Assembly (NCBI GenBank): GCA_017430675.1
Contig: JAFRMM010000146.1
Span: 1 to 7,132, forward strand
DNA length: 7,132 nucleotides
Reading direction: 5' to 3'
From: Prevotella sp.
GTDB lineage: Bacteria > Bacteroidota > Bacteroidia > Bacteroidales > Bacteroidaceae
Part shown: piece by piece, positions 1-5,557 of the stretch
Layout: each line of letters starts with the position of its first letter
How positions within the stretch are numbered: the first letter of the stretch is position 1
Position numbers and translations under genes: made by a program
Notes under the pieces: model-generated
Databases searched by the model: none
Told to the model about the DNA's origin: nothing
What the model saw: only the letters and a program-made list of their open reading frames with translations

Positions 1-1
1 A

Positions 2-706
2 GATGACACAAGGGTTCCTGACCCCATTGTGCAACCCGTCCCCTCGCTCTTCACCTTCTCTATTGCTGACGAATCCCTGCGTGCATTGATGGGTACCGTT
101 GTTGAGGATGCTACGGCCTTCATCCCAGGCACCAACTTCCGTGCCTCTGGTCCTCTGCTCATCACCCACTGGGGCATGAGCGGTCCTGCCATCTTGAAAC
201 TCTCCAGTTACGCTGCCCGCGCACTCCACGACCATCACTACCAGATGCCCCTGGCCGTCAACTGGACATCGCGCAAAGACCTTGAGATTCATGAAGAACT
301 CCAGCGCATCATCAGTTCCCATCCTCAGAAACAACTCGGTACGATTCGACCTTTCAATTTGCCCTCGCGCCTTTGGAATTATCTCTTGGAGAAAGCCCTT
401 GGGGAACGTGCCCAGAACCGTTGGCAGAACCTGAATCAGAAAGAACAGAACCGATTGGTGAATATCCTCTGCAACGACACCTATCAGATCGCGGGCCGTG
501 CTGCCTTCAAGGACGAGTTCGTCACCTGTGGAGGTATCGACCTTGCGGCCGTCGATCCCAACACCTTGGAAAGCAAGCACCTCCCCCACGTCTATTTCGC
601 GGGAGAGGTGCTTGATATCGATGGTGTCACGGGCGGCTTCAACTTCCAGGCCGCATGGACCACCGCCTATACGGTGGCAACAGCCATCAGTCAGAATCAC
701 TTGTAA
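2..706 (+). CDS. HI0933/YhiN-type FAD-binding oxidoreductase, C-terminal part
   Basis: This is the C-terminal 234 residues of a flavoprotein of the HI0933-like (YhiN, 'aminoacetone oxidase') family; the N-terminal Rossmann FAD-binding part lies left of the window. The frame is open from base 2, so an internal GTG at 29 is not a start. Family landmarks seen in order are QPVPSLFTF, LLITHWGMSGPAILKLSS (this family usually has a THxGLSGPAIL motif), VTCGGIDLAAVDPNTLESK, and the terminal FAD-contacting block YFAGEVLDIDGVTGGFNFQ. Members are soluble, about 400 residues long, and their physiological substrate is generally unknown. The TAA stop at 704-706 lies inside the 3' end of the convergent ligase gene. 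The family call is firm; the reaction is not known. Confidence 0.92.
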   Translation, partial: DDTRVPDPIVQPVPSLFTFSIADESLRALMGTVVEDATAFIPGTNFRASGPLLITHWGMSGPAILKLSSYAARALHDHHYQMPLAVNWTSRKDLEIHEELQRIISSHPQKQLGTIRPFNLPSRLWNYLLEKALGERAQNRWQNLNQKEQNRLVNILCNDTYQIAGRAAFKDEFVTCGGIDLAAVDPNTLESKHLPHVYFAGEVLDIDGVTGGFNFQAAWTTAYTVATAISQNHL

Positions 707-2001
707 TACTTTCTGTCCAGTTTGCCGTTGTAGGTGCGTGCAATTTTCTCTACCTGTTCGTAGAGTTGGGGCACCTTATAGGGCTCCAGACGGGCGGCGA
801 TATAACGGGCAATCTGTTTCTTGTCGAAGACGGTTCCTTCTTTCATCACCACGAGCAGTTTCACGGCCTTACCCATGATACGGTGATCGGCGGAGATACA
901 GATACAGTCCTGGATGCCCTCGATGGACATCGCCACATCCTCCACCTCCGTAGGCGCCACCTTGTAGCCGCCCACGTTGATGACCTCGCTCTCACGGCCT
1001 CCGATATGGAGCATGCCATCCTCGTCGATGGAGCCGTAGTCCGACATATAGACGGTATCACCACGAAGCACGGTGGCCGTCAGTTCTGGGTCGCCGATAT
1101 AGCCGCTCATCAGCGTGTCGCCCTGACAGGAGATCATACCCTCTGGGGTGATCGTGACGCGCGAATGGGGCATGGGATGGCCGAGACAGCCGGCCAGACA
1201 GCGCCCGTCGTTATAGTCGTAGGTAGCAATGATGCCCGTCTCCGTCGAGGCATAGGTGTTATAGAGCCTCGTATGGGGCAGGATCTCGCAGAGTTGCAGC
1301 ATATCGGCGTGCGACAGGGGTGCGCCACCGCTCTCCACGAAGTCGAGCCTGTCGGCGAGGGCCGCAAATCGCTGGGCGTCGAAGGTGAGCAGGAAGCGGA
1401 TATTGGCAGGCACAAAGAAAGTGGCGTACTTCCCTTTTTTCTTAAAGGCATCGAAGAATATCTCGGCATCGCGCAGACCGTCGAGGATATGGAGCGTGCC
1501 GCCTTGGAGGATGATGGGGAATATCTTGGAGAGACTGCCGATATGGTTAAGCGGGCCGTGGATGACGAAGACGAGGTCGTGCGAGAAGCCCTGCCCGGCG
1601 ATGAGGTTCTCGGCATCGGCGATGATGGTGCGGTGGCTGATCATAACGCCTTTCGACTTGCCCGTGGTGCCCGTGGTGTAGAGGATATCGGCGAGACCGT
1701 TGTGGCACAACGGCAAACTCGACAGGTGGGCGGAGATCTCCTCAAACAGCGCGTCGGGGGTGTTCTTCTCCAACGGTGTCGCCACACTGCCAGCCAGATG
1801 GATGGCGAAGTAGGTGACGAGGAAATCGATGTCCTGTGTGGTGCGGAAGGCGATCACCTGGCCCTTGGGAAAGTCTTTCGCCCGCTGCTGCACACGCTGC
1901 CACAACTGGGCATAGTTCAGCGTCTCATCCCGAGTGATCACAGCCGTCTTATCAGGATAGAGGCGGGCGTCTTGCGCCAGATAGTCTTCTAAAGTAACCA
2001 T
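697..2001 (-). CDS. AMP-forming acyl/aryl ligase (ANL superfamily), compact
   Basis: This 434-residue adenylate-forming enzyme would activate a carboxylic acid as acyl-AMP and transfer it to CoA or to the carrier protein encoded next to it. ANL core motifs are all present: the P-loop-like YTTGTTGKSKG (108-118), YNTYASTETG with Glu254 (247-256), YMSDYG with Asp321, the hinge GRESEVINVGGYKV (335-348), and NGKLDRK with the catalytic-type Lys427. It is shorter than usual ANL enzymes (about 500-550) because the region between the N-terminus and the P-loop is compressed. The ATG at 2001 is chosen because it opens a normal N-terminus (MVTLEDYLAQDARLYPDK). A longer in-frame TTG start at 2043 only adds repeat-encoded GYWLLAIG residues. 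It is last in the operon, 55 bases after the carrier-protein stop. O-succinylbenzoate-CoA ligase is an alternative, but the ACP/KAS context argues for acyl-ACP or acyl-CoA formation. Substrate unknown. Confidence 0.88.
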   Translation of the reverse strand: MVTLEDYLAQDARLYPDKTAVITRDETLNYAQLWQRVQQRAKDFPKGQVIAFRTTQDIDFLVTYFAIHLAGSVATPLEKNTPDALFEEISAHLSSLPLCHNGLADILYTTGTTGKSKGVMISHRTIIADAENLIAGQGFSHDLVFVIHGPLNHIGSLSKIFPIILQGGTLHILDGLRDAEIFFDAFKKKGKYATFFVPANIRFLLTFDAQRFAALADRLDFVESGGAPLSHADMLQLCEILPHTRLYNTYASTETGIIATYDYNDGRCLAGCLGHPMPHSRVTITPEGMISCQGDTLMSGYIGDPELTATVLRGDTVYMSDYGSIDEDGMLHIGGRESEVINVGGYKVAPTEVEDVAMSIEGIQDCICISADHRIMGKAVKLLVVMKEGTVFDKKQIARYIAARLEPYKVPQLYEQVEKIARTYNGKLDRKYYK

Positions 2002-2070
2002 TAACCAATAACCAATAGCCAATAACCAATAACCAATAGCCAATAACCATTAACCATTAACCAATAACCA
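1994..2070. repeat. Heptanucleotide tandem repeat (WTARCCA) at the ACP/ligase junction
   Basis: Ten uninterrupted 7-bp units fill 2001-2070. In plus-strand order they are ttaacca, ataacca, atagcca, ataacca, ataacca, atagcca, ataacca, ttaacca, ttaacca, ataacca. An eleventh diverged unit, gtaacca, lies at 1994-2000. The array encodes the last codons and stop of the carrier protein, all of the 55-base spacer, and the first codon of the ligase. On the coding (minus) strand the units read TGGTTAT, TGGTTAA or TGGCTAT, so TAATG stop/start overlaps recur, including at the carrier-protein stop (2059-2055) and at the ligase start (2003-1999). Confidence 0.97.
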
Positions 2071-2281
2071 TTTTGGACTGGACCATGGCGACGATGCTGT
2101 CGAGGGTCTTCAGGTTGCGCGGGGTGGCATCCGTGGCCTCCAGTTTGATGCCGTACTCGTCGGAGAGCAGCATCAGGATAGTGGTGACGCCTAAGGAGTC
2201 GAGTTCGCTGAACAGGAAATCCGAGTCGAAATCGACCAGCGGCAGCGCATCCTCTAATAGTTGTCTGATCTTTTCTTTCAT
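2057..2281 (-). CDS. Acyl carrier protein
   Basis: A 74-residue acidic, four-helix-type carrier protein. The phosphopantetheine attachment site is Ser29 in the canonical ELDSLGVTT motif at the start of helix II, and the following ILMLLSDEYGIKL matches the usual helix II/III pattern. The apo-protein would be modified by a phosphopantetheinyl transferase encoded elsewhere and would carry acyl intermediates for the adjacent synthase and ligase. The ATG at 2281 lies 12 bases after the synthase stop (2294), consistent with one transcript. The last codons (KMVIG, stop) are already inside the heptamer array, so the C-terminal tail may vary between strains. It is probably a dedicated carrier rather than the housekeeping AcpP, given its divergence and its partners. 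Confidence 0.88.
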   Translation of the reverse strand: MKEKIRQLLEDALPLVDFDSDFLFSELDSLGVTTILMLLSDEYGIKLEATDATPRNLKTLDSIVAMVQSKMVIG

Positions 2282-2293
2282 GATATAACGGTC

Positions 2294-3520
2294 CTACTTA
2301 TTCCATTTTCTGATCACTAACGCACTGTTCGTGCCGCCGAAGCCGAAGGAGTTGCTCAGTACGGTGTTCACCTCCATGTCAATGGTCTTCGTGGCGAGGT
2401 TCAGTTTCTCCGAATGCTCGTCAGGGTTCTCGAAGTTGATGTTGGGTGCCACGAAGTTGTTCTGCATCATCAGGATGGAATACACGATCTCCGAGGCACC
2501 GGCCATCCAGCACTCATGACCCGTCATCGACTTCGTCGAACTGATGAGGGCGCGCTGGCCTTCGAACATCCTGCCGAGGGCGATGGCCTCAAACATGTCG
2601 CCCTGATGCGTCGAGGTGGCGTGGGCGTTGATATAGTCGATATCGTCGGCCACGACACCAGCATCCTTCATGGCGCGCGTCATGGCCGTCACACTACCGT
2701 CGTCGCTGGGCTCCGAGATGCCTCCGCCATTGCTGGAGAAGCCGTAGCCAAGCACTTCGGCGAGGATCGTGGCCCCACGGGCGATGGCGTGGTCGTAGTC
2801 TTCCAGCACGAGGGCTGCAGCACCACCGCTGGGCACCAGTCCGTCACGGTCTCTGTCGAATGGACGACTGGCCTTCGTGGGCTCGTCCATACGGACGGAG
2901 AAGGCACCCAGTGCGTCAAACGATGCCATAGCGTAGTAGTTCGTCTCCTGGGCACCACCACAGAGCACCATACTCTGCAGTCCCTGTTGGATGAGCATGT
3001 AACCCAGTCCGATGGAGTGGCTGCCACTGGCACAGGCTGCCGAGATGGTGAAGTTCACGCCGCGCAGGTGGAAGATGGTGCTCATGTTCATGTTCACCGT
3101 CGAGTTCATCGACTGGAAGATATTGCCGTAGCCCAGCATCGCCGAGTCGTGCTTCTCTGCCATGAGTTTCGCCGACTCGATGACGGGCTTGGCCGACGAG
3201 TCGTTGCCGAAGATACAGCCCACCTCGTTCTGGCGCAGGTACTCGTCGGAGACCTGTGCCTGTTCGAAGGCCTGGCGCGAGGCCATATAAGCGTACTGCG
3301 CCTCCTCGGACATGCCCGCACGGGTATGGCGGTCCAGCATCTGCTTAGTGATGACGGGTGTCTCCACGATACCCGTCAGTGCACTGCGGTAACCGTATGT
3401 CAGACGCTCTTGTTCGATGCCGATGCCCGATTTGCCGTTATAGAGTGAATCCTTCACGGTCTCTCTGTCTGTTCCCAGGCACGACCAAATGCCTATGCCC
3501 GTAATGACGACTCTCTTCAT
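2294..3520 (-). CDS. Beta-ketoacyl-ACP synthase, FabB/FabF-like
   Basis: This 408-residue condensing enzyme would perform decarboxylative Claisen condensation of an acyl primer with malonyl-ACP. The Cys-His-His triad is intact: Cys163 in TISAACASGSHSIG, His300 in NAHATSTHQGD, and His335 in STKSMTGHECWMAGASE. The closing loop SFGFGGTNSALVI is at 391-403. HLRGVNFTIS and the region after His335 resemble KAS I (FabB) more than FabF. The sequence NAHATSTHQGD departs from the usual NAHGTSTPxND, and ECWMAG from the usual LGAAG, which suggests a specialised secondary-metabolism or unusual-lipid enzyme. The ATG at 3520 gives the standard N-terminus MKRVVITGIGIWSCLG. The frame stays open upstream to 3799, but that part crosses a promoter and repeats. 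It is first gene of the operon with the carrier protein and ligase. Confidence 0.95.
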   Translation of the reverse strand: MKRVVITGIGIWSCLGTDRETVKDSLYNGKSGIGIEQERLTYGYRSALTGIVETPVITKQMLDRHTRAGMSEEAQYAYMASRQAFEQAQVSDEYLRQNEVGCIFGNDSSAKPVIESAKLMAEKHDSAMLGYGNIFQSMNSTVNMNMSTIFHLRGVNFTISAACASGSHSIGLGYMLIQQGLQSMVLCGGAQETNYYAMASFDALGAFSVRMDEPTKASRPFDRDRDGLVPSGGAAALVLEDYDHAIARGATILAEVLGYGFSSNGGGISEPSDDGSVTAMTRAMKDAGVVADDIDYINAHATSTHQGDMFEAIALGRMFEGQRALISSTKSMTGHECWMAGASEIVYSILMMQNNFVAPNINFENPDEHSEKLNLATKTIDMEVNTVLSNSFGFGGTNSALVIRKWNK

Positions 3521-3550
3521 CTTTGTAACCTCATTTATATAAAACGGGTG

Positions 3551-3558
3551 CAAAGGTA
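3551..3558 (-). promoter_or_regulatory. -7 box of the KAS-ACP-ligase operon promoter
   Basis: On the minus strand TACCTTTG matches the Bacteroidetes -7 consensus TAnnTTTG exactly. It lies 30 bases upstream of the synthase ATG, giving a predicted 5' UTR of roughly 25 bases. No TTTG stands at the usual 20-base spacing; the nearest TTG is only 12 bases upstream, so the -33 element is weak and the promoter may need an activator. A GAGG-containing stretch between it and the ATG could be a weak ribosome binding site. Confidence 0.65.
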
Positions 3559-3589
3559 CGAACTTTTTTCCAATCTCCCGTCTCTTTGC

Positions 3590-3623
3590 CTGAAAAATAT
3601 CCAGGCTCCACCCCCGAAATGTC
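3590..3623. repeat. Dispersed 34-bp repeat, copy A
   Basis: This stretch matches 5782-5814 in the same orientation at 28 of 34 aligned columns, including the shared blocks CTGAAAAA and CTCCACCCC(C)GAAATGTC. It lies just upstream of the operon promoter. It is non-coding as far as can be seen. Confidence 0.7.
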
Positions 3624-3653
3624 GAAAATAAGTGCCTTTTTTCTCTCAATAGT

Positions 3654-3695
3654 AGCCACCAAATTTCAGAAAAGAGCCACCGAATTTCAAAAAAG
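3654..3695. repeat. 21-bp tandem duplication
   Basis: Two adjacent 21-bp units (3654-3674 and 3675-3695) begin AGCCACC and continue RAATTTCARAAAAG. They differ at two positions. They lie in the intergenic region upstream of the synthase operon, and no coding function is apparent. Confidence 0.9.
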
Positions 3696-3705
3696 AGGCC
3701 CTTTC

Positions 3706-3740
3706 CATCACACAAAATGTGTGACACAAATTGTGCGATG
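3706..3740. promoter_or_regulatory. Operator-like double palindrome
   Basis: Two 14-bp direct units follow each other: CACAAAATGTGTGA (3711-3724) and CACAAATTGTGCGA (3725-3738), 12 of 14 identical. Each centres on a palindrome, TCACACA-AAA-TGTGTGA at 3708-3724 and CACAA-A-TTGTG at 3725-3735. An outer near-palindrome pairs 3706-3715 with 3731-3740 (9 of 10). The head-to-tail palindromic sites look like a dimer-binding operator about 150-190 bases upstream of the operon promoter. The regulator is unknown. A hairpin in a read-through transcript is an alternative. Confidence 0.45.
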
Positions 3741-3795
3741 AATGTGGTTTGATGGCCACGAGGGAGAATAAGCAAAAGCGAAACGAAACCATATT

Positions 3796-3924
3796 TCAAT
3801 GATTGTCCAAAATCTCAGGGAACAGCATCATCTGTTCTAACGGAGCAGAGTTGCCAAACATATAACTGCTATAGCGGATGATATTGTCGTAAGATGCCAG
3901 GAACATGAATTGATTAATGGCCAT
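3796..3924 (-). other. Small open frame or C-terminal gene remnant
   Basis: A minus-strand frame is open from 3969 to the TGA at 3796-3798. From the ATG at 3924 it encodes 42 residues, MAINQFMFLASYDNIIRYSS at the start and MMLFPEILDNH at the end. The residue mix looks coding, unlike the opposite strand. Upstream in-frame codons read IIESLFDKNSAT and end at a stop at 3970-3972, so this is either a very short gene or the tail of a decayed one. No family recognised. It would be transcribed if the promoter at 3960-3991 were inverted. Confidence 0.35.
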
Positions 3925-3949
3925 GGTTGCAGAATTTTTATCAAAAAGA

Positions 3950-4021
3950 GATTCGATAATTTGCGAATTTCAATTATTTTATTTACCTTTGCATAGTATA
4001 TATCTATAGAATTATCGAATC
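3950..4021. repeat. Perfect 12-bp inverted repeat flanking a promoter
   Basis: GATTCGATAATT at 3950-3961 is the exact reverse complement of AATTATCGAATC at 4010-4021. The 48 bases between the arms carry a Bacteroidetes-type promoter whose -33 TTTG begins inside the left arm. Open frames start just outside both arms and point away from them. This is the layout of an invertible promoter segment, but a dimer-binding operator pair is also possible. No invertase gene is in the window. Confidence 0.6.
3960..3991 (+). promoter_or_regulatory. Rightward Bacteroidetes-type promoter
   Basis: TTTG at 3960-3963 and TACCTTTG at 3984-3991 are separated by exactly 20 bases, matching the -33 and -7 consensus. 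Transcription would begin near 3998 and run into the right inverted-repeat arm and then the short frames at 4031 and 4075. Confidence 0.7.
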
Positions 4022-4030
4022 GCAAACAAC

Positions 4031-4183
4031 ATGACATCATATTACAATATGCAGAAAGCCAAACAGGACAACTCATGCCACCACGTGTCGTAGATAACAA
4101 TGAACCTACAACTGTCATTGTAGAAATAGTAAACAGCAAAAATGATTGCCAGTGTGATTATATGACTCATATCTTACCTCCGT
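4031..4183 (+). other. Possible small or frameshifted gene remnant
   Basis: Downstream of the promoter at 3960-3991 the first ATG (4031) opens a 20-codon frame (MTSYYNMQKAKQDNSCHHVS) that stops at 4091-4093. A different frame is open from 3997 through 4293 with an ATG at 4075. Its first part reads plausibly as protein (MPPRVVDNNEPTTVIVEIVN), but beyond 4184 it is antisense to the 155-residue gene and no longer convincing. The pattern fits a gene decayed by a frameshift and a lost 3' end. No family recognised. Confidence 0.25.
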
Positions 4184-4651
4184 TCATACTCTACGATAGT
4201 TCTTCCACTGGTAGTTGTTGTTGGACTTGCCATAGTGCTCTTTGCGGATCTGCGACTTCACCCATGCCTGATCCCCTTTGGTGGAGGCATTAAAGGCAGT
4301 GGCGATTAATGCCCTGTCATTGCCCTTGTTCGCCTTGTAGCGATCATGCATCTCCTTACGAATAAGAGCCACATTGCCACTCTTCTTGTCCTTGAACTCC
4401 TCTATCAAAGCGTCAGTTTCCATATCCTTAATACGCTGCTCGCGCTTTCCCACCTTATCAGCAAACAAGGTATTGAAGACAGAATCCCTAAAGACCTTGT
4501 CGTCTTTCACCCACTTACTGTAATAAAGCGATGTCAACTCCTGCCTCGAAAGTTTGGGCAGCATATCTACACACTTCCTTAATTCTCCCGATTCCCATCC
4601 CTTGAAATGGAACAACTTCACCTGTTTTAAAATGTACTCGTAATCTGTCAT
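4184..4651 (-). CDS. Conserved-looking basic protein of unknown function, 155 aa
   Basis: I do not recognise a family. The product is soluble, with no signal peptide or membrane segment. It is rich in Lys, Arg and aromatic residues, and looks largely helical. The N-terminus (MTDYEYILKQVKLFHFKGWE) has amphipathic spacing. The middle (KREQRIKDMETDALIEEFKDKK) is highly charged. The C-terminus is basic and Asn/Tyr-rich (KSNNNYQWKNYRRV), which would suit nucleic-acid contact, although that is inference. The ATG at 4651 is supported by a well-spaced promoter starting 24 bases upstream. The gene is divergent from the 45-aa/DUF6169 pair across 187 bases, so it may belong with them or be independent. 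Confidence 0.75.
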   Translation of the reverse strand: MTDYEYILKQVKLFHFKGWESGELRKCVDMLPKLSRQELTSLYYSKWVKDDKVFRDSVFNTLFADKVGKREQRIKDMETDALIEEFKDKKSGNVALIRKEMHDRYKANKGNDRALIATAFNASTKGDQAWVKSQIRKEHYGKSNNNYQWKNYRRV

Positions 4652-4674
4652 TATCTCATGTTCTGTTTCAGAAG

Positions 4675-4706
4675 CAAAGATACGGACTTATAACTCTGCC
4701 ACCAAA
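4675..4706 (-). promoter_or_regulatory. Promoter of the 155-aa gene
   Basis: On the minus strand TTTG (4706-4703), 20 bases, then TATCTTTG (4682-4675) is a full match to the Bacteroidetes -33/-7 consensus. The predicted start near 4668 leaves a leader of about 17 bases before the ATG at 4651. Confidence 0.75.
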
Positions 4707-4774
4707 AATTTACGCCCCACAAGGCTCGTGAATATGCAAGTTAATCTATGAAAGTACGAAAAAACGTCTAAAGA

Positions 4775-4806
4775 CTTGCAAGTGTCATAAATTTGTTGTA
4801 TTTTTG
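4775..4806 (+). promoter_or_regulatory. Promoter of the 45-aa/DUF6169 pair
   Basis: CTTG at 4775-4778 and TATTTTTG at 4799-4806 are 20 bases apart, fitting the Bacteroidetes consensus with one change in the -33 box. A second -7-like word (TAAATTTG, 4788-4795) overlaps but lacks a spaced -33 element. The leader to the ATG at 4839 is about 26 bases and A+T-rich, with no Shine-Dalgarno site. Confidence 0.7.
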
Positions 4807-4838
4807 CGACCGAATTAACATTATATCTTTTTATCATT

Positions 4839-4976
4839 ATGGAAACAACAAAAACAAAAAGAACCCGTGAAGAGGTAAGAGCAGCCTTCAGGGAGACGAT
4901 GCGCAGGAAAAAAGAACGCATGGAGGAGAATCTGAGAAGAATGGATGAATTGGAACTTCAAGGCTTTTTTGCATAA
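4839..4976 (+). CDS. Small charged helical protein, 45 aa
   Basis: An ATG-to-TAA frame directly after a good promoter encodes 45 residues beginning METTKTKRTREEVRAAFRET and ending MDELELQGFFA. About half the residues are charged (13 Lys/Arg, 10 Asp/Glu), with a heptad-like helix from about residue 10 to 40 and a short hydrophobic tail (GFFA). No Cys, signal peptide or membrane segment. It lies 32 bases upstream of the DUF6169-type gene in the same orientation, with no terminator between, so the two are probably cotranscribed. No family recognised. The basic helical body would suit RNA, DNA or protein binding, and its pairing suggests an antitoxin-like or adaptor role, but that is inference. 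Confidence 0.65.
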   Translation: METTKTKRTREEVRAAFRETMRRKKERMEENLRRMDELELQGFFA

Positions 4977-5008
4977 AGACAGAGAAGCCTTTTAAACCTT
5001 TATTGACT

Positions 5009-5464
5009 ATGAACACACTCAGATTGGAGAACATCAATCTGCATGCTCCTTATAAGGTGATGCAGGATCCTGTGAGACAAAACAATTTCTACTTTGTAAG
5101 TGATAGTGGTGTCAGATTCGACATTGACTTCACGATAAATGAGGCCATTATCCCGAGTGGAGCCTACGAGTTTGGCATTACAAACAGAAGACATGAGCGT
5201 TCACCTCATGACACCAAATTGCGGCTTACCATCTTCGCCATCATTGAAGAATTCTTTGAAGTGAATGGCCGTGATACCATGTTATATTTGGCAGAGACAG
5301 GCGATCGCAAGCAAGCATTCCGCAACAGAATCTTCGTGCGTTGGTTTAACATCTACGAAAAGCGCGAATTGTTTATCATGAAGACTGCTGAGGGAAAGAT
5401 GGACGGAATCATGAATTTCATCGCCATTATATCAAAAAGGGATAACCCAAATCATTTGATGTAA
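5009..5464 (+). CDS. DUF6169-type protein of unknown function, 151 aa
   Basis: From memory the pattern resembles the Bacteroidetes family DUF6169: FYFVSDSGVRFDIDF near residues 26-42, SPHDTKLRLTIFAIIEEFF (65-83), MLYLAETGDRKQAFRNRIFVRWF (90-112), and a C-terminal KRDNPNHL. Full length for that family (about 150 residues), mixed alpha/beta, soluble, with no catalytic motif that I can name. The ATG at 5009 is preferred over an in-frame TTG at 5003 that adds only two residues. It is the second gene of a probable two-gene unit with the 45-aa protein. The biochemical role of the family is not known to me. Confidence 0.8.
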   Translation: MNTLRLENINLHAPYKVMQDPVRQNNFYFVSDSGVRFDIDFTINEAIIPSGAYEFGITNRRHERSPHDTKLRLTIFAIIEEFFEVNGRDTMLYLAETGDRKQAFRNRIFVRWFNIYEKRELFIMKTAEGKMDGIMNFIAIISKRDNPNHLM

Positions 5465-5553
5465 AAGTAAATGACTTGAAAAAAGAAACTCCGCTTTACC
5501 AAGTCGCTTGCCAATCCAAATGGGGCTCCTATCTTATATCGATGTCCTTTCAC
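5452..5553 (-). other. Short frame behind a leftward promoter, probable truncated gene or small transcript
   Basis: Five bases past the -7 box at 5558-5565, a GTG at 5553 opens a 33-codon frame (VKGHRYKIGAPFGLASDLVK, then RSFFFQVIYFYIK) that ends at 5452 within the 3' end of the DUF6169-type gene on the other strand. The leader would be extremely short. It may be the surviving 5' end of a gene cut off by rearrangement, or an untranslated antisense RNA. No family recognised. Confidence 0.2.
5473..5505 (+). terminator. Weak stem-loop after the DUF6169-type gene
   Basis: GACTTG (5473-5478) pairs with CAAGTC (5500-5505) around a 21-base loop, nine bases after the stop at 5464. The stem is short and no T-run follows, so terminator function is doubtful. 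Confidence 0.2.
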
Positions 5554-5557
5554 GCTG

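Noticed and set aside
655..1992. Long plus-strand open frame of 445 codons opposite the ligase gene
   Set aside because: The minus strand has all ANL motifs in a continuous frame. The plus-strand frame has His/Asp/Gly-rich, low-quality composition typical of antisense shadow in G+C-rich coding DNA.
2002..2043. TTG start for the ligase at 2043
   Set aside because: It adds only residues encoded by the heptamer array (GYWLLAIG twice); the ATG at 2001 opens the family-like sequence.
1994..2070. CRISPR array
   Set aside because: The 7-bp units are contiguous with no spacers, so this is a short tandem repeat.
2414..3448. Plus-strand open frame of 344 codons opposite the ketoacyl synthase
   Set aside because: It is antisense to an intact KAS with a complete Cys-His-His triad, and its own translation shows no domain.
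3708..3724. CRP-type binding site
   Set aside because: The arms are TCACACA/TGTGTGA, the reverse order of the TGTGA-N6-TCACA consensus, so only a generic palindromic operator is claimed.
3521..3799. N-terminal extension of the ketoacyl synthase to a start at 3799
   Set aside because: MKRVVITGIG at 3520 is the normal KAS N-terminus. The extension crosses the -7 box, a dispersed repeat, tandem repeats and palindromes.
3837..4139. Minus-strand 100-codon frame
   Set aside because: It runs antisense to the promoter at 3960-3991, crosses the inverted repeat, and is out of phase with the more protein-like frame ending at 3796.
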